This document shows, piece by piece, positions 16,558-24,443 of a stretch of DNA of 50,175 nucleotides. The number at the start of each line of letters is the position of its first letter. Within the stretch, counting starts at the first letter, position 1. The notes under the pieces were generated by a model. It was not told the DNA's origin. It ran no database searches and saw nothing but the letters and a program-made list of their open reading frames with translations. This DNA comes from CASQEL01 sp036655975 (GTDB lineage: Bacteria > Desulfobacterota > Desulfovibrionia > Desulfovibrionales > Desulfovibrionaceae): positions 1 to 50,175 of the forward strand of contig JAVVPD010000006.1 of the NCBI GenBank assembly GCA_036655975.1, in the 5' to 3' direction. Both the position numbers and the translations under genes were made by a program.

Positions 16558-18165
16558 ATGAACGCTCCCAGAGTAGTCGTCATCGGCGGTGGCGCGACAG
16601 GCATTGGCATTTTACGCGATTTAAGCATGCGCGGCATTCCCGCTGTGCTTCTTGAGCAGGGCGGGTTAGCGCACGGCACCAGTTCGCGCTTTCATGGCTT
16701 GCTGCACAGCGGAGCCCGTTATGTAGTAAGCGATAACGCCGCCGCCCGCGAATGTCTTGAAGAAAATACCATTCTGCGCCGTATCGGCAAGCAATGCGTA
16801 GAAACAACAGAAGGTTTTTTCGCCCTCACCCCGCACGATGATCCCGCCTATGTGACGGCATGGCTTAAAGGTTGTGCTACAGCGGGTATCAGCGCCGAAG
16901 CCCTTGCCGTGCGTGAAGCCCTCACTCTGGAGCGCAACCTTGCCCCCAATATTTCGTGTGTGTACCGGGTGCCCGATTCGTGTGTGGACGGCTTCCGGCT
17001 TGTTTGGCACAACGCCATGTCGGCCCGTAGCTATGGGGGCGAGGTACGCACCTATCACACCGTTACCGGCATTGAGCAGCAGAACGGCGCTATCTGTGGC
17101 GTGCACGCGCGCAACACGATCAATGGCGAAAATATTGTTATTCCCTGTGAATTTGTCGTCAATGCGGCGGGTTCATGGTCGGGCATTATTGCCCGCATGG
17201 CTGGGCTGGAAGTACAGGTAGCCCCAGATCGCGGAACTCTCGTCGTGTTCAACCATCGCTTTACCTCACGGGTTATCAATCGCCTGCATAAAAGTGCGGA
17301 CGGCGATATTTTTGTGCCCCATGGCTCCATCACCATTTTAGGAACCACCTCCACCCCTACGGACAGCCCCAGCAACACCACGCCCACAACTGAAGAAGTG
17401 TTGCGCCTGCTCAAGCTTGGTACAGCGCTTTTTCCGCATTTGGAAAGTTATCGCATTCTGCGGGCTTTTGCGGGGACACGCCCCCTCTATTCTCCTCAGG
17501 CGGGTGCAGGGCGAGCTGCCAGCCGTAATTTCCATATTGTTGATCATCATACCGAAGGCTTACAGGGTATGGCAAGTATCTTTGGCGGCAAGCTTACCAC
17601 CTATCGGCTCATGGCGGAAAAAATGACGGATCTGATCTGCCACCATTTGCGGCACAACAGCCCCTGCCGTAGTGCCGACGAAGATTTGGTCCCCGCCCCA
17701 AGCCCCCAAAGCCTACGCAAAGCGGCGCACTATTTCCCCCTGCATGGGGTCAACCTTGTGGCAGAACGCTTGGGGCAAGCTTTTGAGCAGGTGGTGGAGA
17801 AAGCTGCTCTGGCCCCCAGCAACGAATTACTCTGTGAATGCGAAATGGTCAGCATGGCGGAAGTAGAATACGTTGCCGCAGACCCCACCACCCACTATCT
17901 GAGTGATATCCGCCTGCGTACCCGTTTGGGTATGGGCACCTGTCAGGGTACCTTTTGTTCCTTGCGGGCCATGGGCGCACTCACCGCCCATAAATTGCCC
18001 TTGGCGCTGTCGCCCACGGCAACCGTGCGTGGCTTCATGCAAGAACGCTGGCGTGGGCTACGCCCGGCTCTATGGGGAACGCAATTGCAGGAAATTGAAT
18101 TGGGCAGAGCCATCTATGCCGCTACGCTGAATCTTGATGGAGCACAACATGAACAAAACAGCTAA
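16558..18165 (+). CDS. glpA: Anaerobic glycerol-3-phosphate dehydrogenase subunit A
   Basis: GlpA is the catalytic FAD subunit of the membrane-associated anaerobic dehydrogenase that oxidises sn-glycerol 3-phosphate to dihydroxyacetone phosphate. The 535-residue protein begins with a dinucleotide fold VVVIGGGATGIGILRDL. It contains RFHGLLHSGARYVVSD, the conserved FGGKLTTYRLMAEK, and a C-terminal BFD-like domain with CECEMV and GTCQGTFC cysteines that fits a [2Fe-2S] or zinc site. The ATG at 16558 has GGAGG upstream. The end overlaps the glpB start by 17 bases. Electrons pass through GlpC to the quinone pool. Confidence 0.95.
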   Translation: MNAPRVVVIGGGATGIGILRDLSMRGIPAVLLEQGGLAHGTSSRFHGLLHSGARYVVSDNAAARECLEENTILRRIGKQCVETTEGFFALTPHDDPAYVTAWLKGCATAGISAEALAVREALTLERNLAPNISCVYRVPDSCVDGFRLVWHNAMSARSYGGEVRTYHTVTGIEQQNGAICGVHARNTINGENIVIPCEFVVNAAGSWSGIIARMAGLEVQVAPDRGTLVVFNHRFTSRVINRLHKSADGDIFVPHGSITILGTTSTPTDSPSNTTPTTEEVLRLLKLGTALFPHLESYRILRAFAGTRPLYSPQAGAGRAASRNFHIVDHHTEGLQGMASIFGGKLTTYRLMAEKMTDLICHHLRHNSPCRSADEDLVPAPSPQSLRKAAHYFPLHGVNLVAERLGQAFEQVVEKAALAPSNELLCECEMVSMAEVEYVAADPTTHYLSDIRLRTRLGMGTCQGTFCSLRAMGALTAHKLPLALSPTATVRGFMQERWRGLRPALWGTQLQEIELGRAIYAATLNLDGAQHEQNS

Positions 18166-19408
18166 TATTATCGTTGTAGGTGCCGGCATGGCCGGACTGA
18201 GCGCCGCACTGGTAGCGGCTCAGGCGGGGAAAAGCGTTACCCTGCTCACGGCTGGAGCCGGGGCCTTATCCATTGGTAGCGGATGCATTGATGTGCTCGG
18301 CTATGTGGACGGCAAAACTGTACGCGGTGATCCTTTAGATTCCATTGCCGCTCTCCCTCCAGAACATCCGTACCGCATCATGGGCCGCGAAAGTGTGCGC
18401 GAAGCCCTGCAATTTTTTGGTACTCTGTGCCAGCAAAATCATTGGCCTCTGCTCCCCACAAATCAACAAAATAACAGCCTTCCCACCATCATGGGCACTC
18501 TGAAACCCACGTATCTTTGCCCCCCCAGTGCTAATGGTGCAAGCCTGGCAAATGCCCATAGCGTGGCGGTGCTAGGAATCGAAGGCATCAAAGATTGTCA
18601 ACCAGATCTGATTATTAAGCAATTACAAAGCTATACACATTTAGCTGATAAAAAATATTCTTCACTCATGCTCCCCTCACCCTTTGGTAAAACCCACCGC
18701 AATATCAGCCCCCTTGATGTTGCTCGGCATCTAGATACACCCGAGGGCTTAAGCTCGGTCATACACCGGCTTACAGCGCTCAAAATCCGCGCTGACGTGC
18801 TGTTGCTGCCCCCCATCTGTGGCACGCACGCCCAAAGCATGGTGTGGGAAAGCCTACACCGTGCTTTGGGCTGCGCGGTGGTGGAAATGCTGTCCATTCC
18901 CCCCGGCGTGGGCGGCCTACGGGTGCGCGAATTGTTTCTACACGCGCTGCGTGGCTATCCGGTAACCATTGTGGAAAATACGCGTGTGCTCAGTGCACAG
19001 GTGCACCAAGGGCAATGTGTTTCACTCAAGGCCCGCTGTATCAAAGAATATCAGGACTATAGCGCCAAAGCTTTTATTATCGCCACAGGCGGTTTTTTGG
19101 GGGAGGGGCTACGCGCCAGCCCCGGTTGCGCCCAAGAAAGTATTTTTCATCTCGCCATTGACAGCCCCACCCACGTGGAAGACTGGTCTAAGCCAGATAT
19201 TTTTGGTCAACATGCCTTCGCCCGCATGGGAGTGCACGTGAATACACGTATGCTTCCCCTCAATACCGAGGGTGCGGAAATTTTGCGTAATGTCCATTTT
19301 GCAGGACGCATTTTGGGCGGCTATGATTTTGCCTCTGAAAAAAGCGGTAACGGCGTGGCTCTCGCCACGGGCTGGCATGCCGCAAAGCAGGTACTTACCT
19401 ATGTCTAA
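18149..19408 (+). CDS. glpB: Anaerobic glycerol-3-phosphate dehydrogenase subunit B
   Basis: GlpB is the second flavoprotein subunit of the GlpABC complex. The 419-residue protein starts with a Rossmann FAD site IIVVGAGMAGLSAALVAAQ and continues with GAGALSIGSGCIDVLGY. The C-terminal end carries the FAD-binding GRILGGYDFASEKSGNGVA pattern. The ATG at 18149 is chosen because GGAG lies six bases upstream, inside the glpA end. The last eight bases overlap the start of glpC (ATGTCTAA). Tight overlaps indicate a single translationally coupled glpABC message. Confidence 0.93.
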   Translation: MNKTANIIVVGAGMAGLSAALVAAQAGKSVTLLTAGAGALSIGSGCIDVLGYVDGKTVRGDPLDSIAALPPEHPYRIMGRESVREALQFFGTLCQQNHWPLLPTNQQNNSLPTIMGTLKPTYLCPPSANGASLANAHSVAVLGIEGIKDCQPDLIIKQLQSYTHLADKKYSSLMLPSPFGKTHRNISPLDVARHLDTPEGLSSVIHRLTALKIRADVLLLPPICGTHAQSMVWESLHRALGCAVVEMLSIPPGVGGLRVRELFLHALRGYPVTIVENTRVLSAQVHQGQCVSLKARCIKEYQDYSAKAFIIATGGFLGEGLRASPGCAQESIFHLAIDSPTHVEDWSKPDIFGQHAFARMGVHVNTRMLPLNTEGAEILRNVHFAGRILGGYDFASEKSGNGVALATGWHAAKQVLTYV

Positions 19409-20633
19409 CACTCCTGTCCATACTACGGAACTTAATCCTGATTCGTGCATTGCCTGCACCATTTGCCAAGTACATTGCCCTGTTGCCCAAGCTAGCCCCC
19501 ATTTTCTCGGCCCACGCTTGGTTGGCCCCGCCTATGAGCGTTTTCGGCTCCTCGGACTGGGTGAAGAAGAATCCCTACATTATTGCTCCAATTGTAAAAA
19601 TTGCGATATAGCCTGCCCCCACGATGTCCCTATTTCCGCCTTCAACATGCGCGCCCGCGCCGCCCAGAGTGTCCGTGTCAAACCACCTTTCCGCGATTGG
19701 ATTCTCGGGCACGGCGAAACCATTGCTAAACTGTTGCGCTTTGTTCCCGCATTTTGCAAAAATCTGGGTATGCTCAATCCCCTTACCCGTCACATGCTCA
19801 GTCTGCTCGGCATTTCCCCTCAAGCTCCCCTACCCGCTTTTGCCCCCAAAAGCTTCCGTGCACAGTATAAACACCACGCTCCAAACCGCACAACTCCCCA
19901 AGATTCCGGCAAAATCGTTGTTTTTTTCCCCGGTTGCTACATTGATACCTATGACCCGCGCACCGGCCTTGATATGGTCTGGCTACTTGAAAAAGCCGGA
20001 TATACTGTTATTGTTCCGGATTCCTTCGTCTGTTGCGGCCTGCCCATGGTCGCCAACGGTTTTTGGGAGGATGCCCACCAAAATGCCCGCCGCAATGTTA
20101 GCATTATGCAGCACTACGCCGCACAAAATATTCCCGTTGTGACGGGTTGTCCCAGTTGCGCTCTTATGTTCAATTCCGATATTCCTGAATATTTCCCCGA
20201 CCTCATCACTGCCGAGCATACCTGCTTGCGTATGGAAGACGCCCAGAGCTTTTTGTGGCGCTGCGTCAGCACGGGGCAGCTTGCACTCAAGGCTCAAAGT
20301 ACCAAGCCCCTCAAAGTTATGTACCACGCCCCGTGCCATCTGCGCGCCCAAGGCATCGCTTTGCCCGGTCTGGAACTGTTGCAAGCGCTGCCCAACGTAC
20401 ACGCCCTTGACGCCCATGCGGGCTGCTGCGGCATTTCCGGCAGTTATGGTTTCAAAAAAGAAAAATACCCCATCGGCATGCAGGTGGGGGCGGAACTCTT
20501 CAGCACCTTGCGCGCAAGCCAAGCCGACTACGCCGCTTCCGAATGCGGTACCTGTCGTTTACAAATGCGCCACGGCGCGCACCTTACAAGCCTGCACCCC
20601 GTATCGATTATCCGCGAGGTATTGGAGGGCTGA
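19401..20633 (+). CDS. glpC: Anaerobic glycerol-3-phosphate dehydrogenase subunit C
   Basis: GlpC is the iron-sulfur subunit that anchors GlpAB to the membrane and passes electrons to quinone. The 410-residue protein has two 4Fe-4S motifs, Cys16-19-22-26 (CIACTICQVHCP) and Cys62-65-68-72 (CSNCKNCDIACP). Two CCG domains follow, with CCGLP near residue 212 and CCGISG near residue 344, as in heterodisulfide reductase subunit D-type proteins. The ATG at 19401 overlaps the glpB end. The 3' end faces the convergent UPF0280 gene only eight bases away, without a clear terminator. Confidence 0.94.
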   Translation: MSNTPVHTTELNPDSCIACTICQVHCPVAQASPHFLGPRLVGPAYERFRLLGLGEEESLHYCSNCKNCDIACPHDVPISAFNMRARAAQSVRVKPPFRDWILGHGETIAKLLRFVPAFCKNLGMLNPLTRHMLSLLGISPQAPLPAFAPKSFRAQYKHHAPNRTTPQDSGKIVVFFPGCYIDTYDPRTGLDMVWLLEKAGYTVIVPDSFVCCGLPMVANGFWEDAHQNARRNVSIMQHYAAQNIPVVTGCPSCALMFNSDIPEYFPDLITAEHTCLRMEDAQSFLWRCVSTGQLALKAQSTKPLKVMYHAPCHLRAQGIALPGLELLQALPNVHALDAHAGCCGISGSYGFKKEKYPIGMQVGAELFSTLRASQADYAASECGTCRLQMRHGAHLTSLHPVSIIREVLEG

Positions 20634-20641
20634 GGGAAAAA

Positions 20642-21385
20642 TTACCCTACAGCCAGTTCCATCCGACCCCAAAGCCCTATACGCCCTTGGCATTGGGCAA
20701 AAAGCCCTTCTACGCCTTGGGGGGCAAGATTTTCGGCCATGCGAAGAACGGTATCGATATCTGCGGCGCAGTGCAGACGATTACACAAGGCCGTGGCTGC
20801 AGCGTCCGCAAGGCTCGCGTCACGCGCGCGCACCACGGCAAGATCTCCTTGTCCAAAACTGAGAGAATGCCCAATATGTGCGGACGAGGCGCAAAGGGAC
20901 ACCGGACAATCGGCGGCGGCTATTTGTATGCCGATGAGCGTGCCACTTTCTGGATCAGGAAGCATACCCACAACACGGTCAACGGTAGAATAAATATAGG
21001 TATCCCCACCATTTTCAATGATAATATCAGGGGATTGTTCCACAAAAGCTTCGGCGGTCATTTGGGCGATAACGCCTGCCACGGCGGCAAAAGGCCCCAC
21101 CCCTACAAGGGTAGAGCCGGCAATCATGCGGCACACAATCTCTGGAGCGGTGGAGGGCATGGGCAGAGGCACAAGGCTCGTACGAAATTCAGGGTGCATA
21201 CGAGTCCACGCCGTGATTTCTCCACGCAGTCGGCCCACATGGGCAAGCATCCCCGCAGCAAGATGAGCCCGCGCCACAATGTGCAGATCGGTTTCTTCCA
21301 CAACCACTTGAAAAACGCATTCACCCGGTCGCTGTGCACAAAAATTCCTGTAGTTTCGGGCAGTGTCGTTATAGTTTTTTTTCAT
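20642..21385 (-). CDS. UPF0280 family protein
   Basis: The 247-residue protein matches the UPF0280 family, distantly related to ApbE-type flavin transferases, with unknown function. Typical segments are PEIVCRMIAGSTLVGVGPFA, GVIAQMTAEAF, DIIIENGGDTYIY and SLSFGQGDLAVVRARD. The start chosen is ATG at 21385, following GAGGAAG. Much longer upstream extension in the same frame has no family resemblance. A 290-codon frame on the opposite strand is a shadow. The gene diverges from the carbamoyltransferase-like gene with 85 bases between them. Confidence 0.85.
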   Translation of the reverse strand: MKKNYNDTARNYRNFCAQRPGECVFQVVVEETDLHIVARAHLAAGMLAHVGRLRGEITAWTRMHPEFRTSLVPLPMPSTAPEIVCRMIAGSTLVGVGPFAAVAGVIAQMTAEAFVEQSPDIIIENGGDTYIYSTVDRVVGMLPDPESGTLIGIQIAAADCPVSLCASSAHIGHSLSFGQGDLAVVRARDASLADAAATALCNRLHCAADIDTVLRMAENLAPQGVEGLFAQCQGRIGLWGRMELAVG

Positions 21386-21470
21386 AGGCTTTACTTCCTC
21401 GTCATTAGGTTTTAGAAAAAGTAATACAAAATGTCGATTATAGAATTTTCCCCAGAGCGAGGAGAGCTTC

Positions 21471-22361
21471 ATGGCAAAAAAAATACTGAGTCTCAGACAC
21501 TTGGGGCATGAGAATTTTTGGAAAATAATATATGATGCCGGACAATTATCTTCACATACGTGTAAAAATGAAGCGCTTAAGGGCAAACAGGTCTGTGTGC
21601 TTCTGGCGGGCAATCATACTGAGGAGCGCGATATTTTATTGCAGGCTGTCGCGGACATGGGCGGTCAGAGCCACTGCGTAAGCGTGGACGTGACGGAAAG
21701 CAATGACACTACAAAAATTTTACAGGCCCTAGCAGCACATCCGGCGGATCTATGCGTAAGCTATGGTGTAGCCCGCGCCGCTTTGGAAGTCATCACCGAG
21801 GCCCTACCCATGCCGCTCTTGTGCGGAAGCAGTAATGACGCGCGAATCGGCGCCGTGCTGGGCGACCTCACCTTGTTGCGTACTCTATACCCGGACATGG
21901 ACACTCTACGCATTGCGTGGGTAGGCGGGGCGACCCCCCTAGCCCATTCACTGATTGAAGCCGCCATGTATGTCCCCTACGAATTATTTATGGCCCTGCC
22001 TGAATGGGGTGAGCCCGACAGAAATTTGCTCGGCTTGGCTTTTACCGCAGGCGCTAAAATTTTTCTGACCCGTGAAATACACCTCGCGCTGGACGAAGCC
22101 CACTTTGTCTATGGAGGAATTGGCCCTGCCGCGCGTGAAGACGGCATCCAACTTTTGCGGGCTGGTCTTACGGTGGACGAAAAGGCCATGGCGCTGGCTA
22201 GGCCTGAAGCCCGCCTACTCATGGGCACAGCACAATTGTCTGCCTGCCGTGTGACGGCAAGCCTCATGCAAAGTCCTGTCTCTTTGCGGCAAGAGCAAGA
22301 GGCATACACCTTGCGTGCGCTGAAAGTTCTTGTACCTTGGTTATTAAATTCAATGGAGTAA
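21471..22361 (+). CDS. Ornithine/aspartate carbamoyltransferase-fold protein lacking catalytic motifs
   Basis: The 296-residue length and block order follow ornithine carbamoyltransferase: an N-terminal half ending near LCGSSNDARIGAVLGDLTLLR (position of the family's HPxQxxxD region), then a second Rossmann half starting LRIAWVGGATPLAHSLIEAA, and a C-terminal EQEAYTLRALKVLVPWLL helix. The carbamoyl-phosphate motif STRTR is replaced by NHTEERD, and the HCLP motif by GTAQLSA. Both changes should abolish transcarbamylation. The ATG has GAGGAG upstream. Only three bases separate it from the next gene. The role is unknown; it may be a regulatory or structural paralogue. Confidence 0.65.
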   Translation: MAKKILSLRHLGHENFWKIIYDAGQLSSHTCKNEALKGKQVCVLLAGNHTEERDILLQAVADMGGQSHCVSVDVTESNDTTKILQALAAHPADLCVSYGVARAALEVITEALPMPLLCGSSNDARIGAVLGDLTLLRTLYPDMDTLRIAWVGGATPLAHSLIEAAMYVPYELFMALPEWGEPDRNLLGLAFTAGAKIFLTREIHLALDEAHFVYGGIGPAAREDGIQLLRAGLTVDEKAMALARPEARLLMGTAQLSACRVTASLMQSPVSLRQEQEAYTLRALKVLVPWLLNSME

Positions 22362-22364
22362 TGG

Positions 22365-23585
22365 ATGAATATACTACAGTATTACACGCGTGGGATACGC
22401 ACCTTATGGGGTGGGCTCACCTTGGCCTGTCTGTCGATGATGTTGCTGTGCACGAGCCCTGCCCAAGCCGAAACTATGGCTGGCATGGGCGGTGAAACCC
22501 AAAGCAAGAAGGAAGGCAATGTACCCGCGAATATTGAAACCATTATTGACGCTTTTCTGAACGCCATCCCCGCCGGACAACCTGTGCCTTCCGCCACGGA
22601 TATTCAGACACTTATGGACTATAGCTTGTCAGTAAGCGCTCCCCAAAAAACTATTCCCGAACCACGCCCACAGGGAAAAGGCGCTTTTGTGCGCCAAACC
22701 TTGCAGCTGCCCCTTACGCAAGTGCTCCAATACTGCTTTAACCCCGCTATTCCCGGTGAGGCGGTGTATCCAAGCACCATTAACTTTAGTTATTGGCTGC
22801 CCCAAAGCCAGATTGTCACCCAAAAAATCAAATTGTGGGAAAAACTTGATTTACCGGACGATTCCAAGCCCATTGTACTGCGCGGTCAGGAATTTGAAGA
22901 AATCACCCCAGATACTTTCAGTAATTGTTATTATGACTATACACTTAACCGCCTGCTGATCTTAAGCACTATCAAGGGACGCAATGTACTGATTTCTGTC
23001 AGTCGCCAAGCCGGGCCTTCGTCTGTGGGCAAGGTGGGAGCTATTCTGGGTAAAGACGATGAGTGGCATTATCTGTACAGCAAGGAAGTCGGGTCGAATT
23101 TGAGTCTTGCCCGTTGGGCAGAAACCTATATGTATGATTCTGCCAACTTAACAATATTTTTTGAACCCACACCCCATTCCCCCACGACAGAAATGGCCTT
23201 TTTTAAATATGTACGGGCGGGCTGGTCAAAAATGAATATGGTAAAATCTAAACATATTTATGAAGGTTCCCAACGCTATTTAAATGGTCTACGCCAAATT
23301 TTGGAATCGCCTACACGCCCCAGTGCCGAAAACATTGCCGCCAAATACCGTGAATTTAAAAATATGCACTCTGAGCAATTACGCGCTCAATTAGTCCCTT
23401 TCAGCACCGCGCTAGCCCCGTGGGGTGAGGGCAAATCGGATATTTCCAGCAAAGATTTTAAAAAATTGCTGGGGAGTGGACAATATGTGCCCACCTTGTC
23501 CACCCGACAAATGAGTAGCGAACTGTTAAAGCAATTTTTGAAACACACATTACAAAAACCGCTGTTTGCCCCTTCTCAGCCATGA
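22365..23585 (+). CDS. Exported protein of unknown function, 406 residues
   Basis: Residues 1-36 form a signal peptide (hydrophobic LTLACLSMMLLCTSP, cleavage predicted after AQA before ETMAG), so the product is probably periplasmic. No lipobox is seen. The mature part has no domain I recognise. It contains a Pro-rich stretch near residues 95-105 and a helical C-terminal third with many Lys, Ser and Gln. The gene sits three bases after the carbamoyltransferase-like gene, and its TGA overlaps the next ATG (ATGA at 23582-23585), so it belongs to a translationally coupled run. Base composition is like the neighbours. Confidence 0.65.
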   Translation: MNILQYYTRGIRTLWGGLTLACLSMMLLCTSPAQAETMAGMGGETQSKKEGNVPANIETIIDAFLNAIPAGQPVPSATDIQTLMDYSLSVSAPQKTIPEPRPQGKGAFVRQTLQLPLTQVLQYCFNPAIPGEAVYPSTINFSYWLPQSQIVTQKIKLWEKLDLPDDSKPIVLRGQEFEEITPDTFSNCYYDYTLNRLLILSTIKGRNVLISVSRQAGPSSVGKVGAILGKDDEWHYLYSKEVGSNLSLARWAETYMYDSANLTIFFEPTPHSPTTEMAFFKYVRAGWSKMNMVKSKHIYEGSQRYLNGLRQILESPTRPSAENIAAKYREFKNMHSEQLRAQLVPFSTALAPWGEGKSDISSKDFKKLLGSGQYVPTLSTRQMSSELLKQFLKHTLQKPLFAPSQP

Positions 23586-24443
23586 TGACAGCGCCTGAAA
23601 CATGGTCTGCCCAGTGGCCCGAGGCTCTCGAATGTTCGCGGCTGGACGATGCCGTCACGGGACAAGCCTATGAGGCGGTATCGCCCGCCCAACGTGCGTG
23701 CATAAAAACAGGCATAGCCTTTCATTATGCGCTGCACGGCGAACAGCCAGAACAGTGGGAACAACGAATCTGCAACAGAGCGCAGGGTTTTGCCCATACC
23801 GTGCGGCGCAGGGCGGCAGCGTGGACGCTCTTGTTTATGGAGCCAGAATATGCGGCAGGGCCGCGCTTGATTGCGGCACTCATGCCCGCAGTGCTGGCCC
23901 GTGTGCCCATGGTGGGAGTGGTTTGTGTGGGTGGGCTCCCCTCTGCAGCGGCGAGTGCAAGTTTGGAATTATTAGGCATTGAAGATATTTTTTGCCTTGC
24001 CGATCATGCCGCCGCACAACAGGCATTGCGACACATGTCTCAACGCAAGGGTTCTGAGGGCCGGGCACTGTTTGTCCATAAAGGTGCTTTGGGCGCGCTG
24101 GAAGCAANNNNNNNNNNGGCTGCATACGTGGCAGGAAGGCGCGGCTCCGCATATCATTATCCAAAAAAACAGCGAACTTACATTGGATTTACTCCAATGG
24201 TGTCATCCTGATGTCTGTTTTTGTCCGGAAACAGAGACTATACACGGCAAAACGCTGCACTACGACGCCCTTATCGGTGCTGCAAACACCACACAAGAAA
24301 AACTCTCCACAGTGCCCTTACTGCTCTCCGCAGGTATGGAAGGCTTTTGGTGTCACAAAAATCTTGAATCACACTTTTTTACGCACACACAATTATATGC
24401 CCAATGTATACCAGACAACCTTTCTGAGGAATCACCATTATGA
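23582..24443 (+). CDS. Aldehyde/histidinol dehydrogenase-like protein interrupted by an assembly gap
   Basis: Two frames, 23582 to the gap and from the gap to 24443, join as one protein of about 285 residues plus unknown gap residues. The frame shift at the N block only reflects the arbitrary 10-N length. The AGPRLIAALMPAVLARVPMV segment, followed by a Gly/Ser-rich turn and LELLGIEDIFCL, weakly resembles the ALDH/histidinol dehydrogenase fold. No histidine genes are nearby and no catalytic residues could be fixed, so the function is not assigned. It overlaps the upstream secreted-protein gene (ATGA) and the downstream EF-G gene (ATGA), placing it in the same operon. Confidence 0.5.
24108..24117. 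other. Assembly gap (10 N)
   Basis: Ten N of unknown true length lie inside the ALDH-like gene. The frames on the two sides do not match, so the true gap length is not 10 modulo 3. Confidence 0.98.

Noticed and set aside
20543..21415. Open frame of 290 codons on the plus strand opposite the UPF0280 gene
   Set aside because: It is antisense to a gene with clear family motifs, has low-complexity His/Arg/Gly-rich translation, and lacks a good ribosome-binding site.
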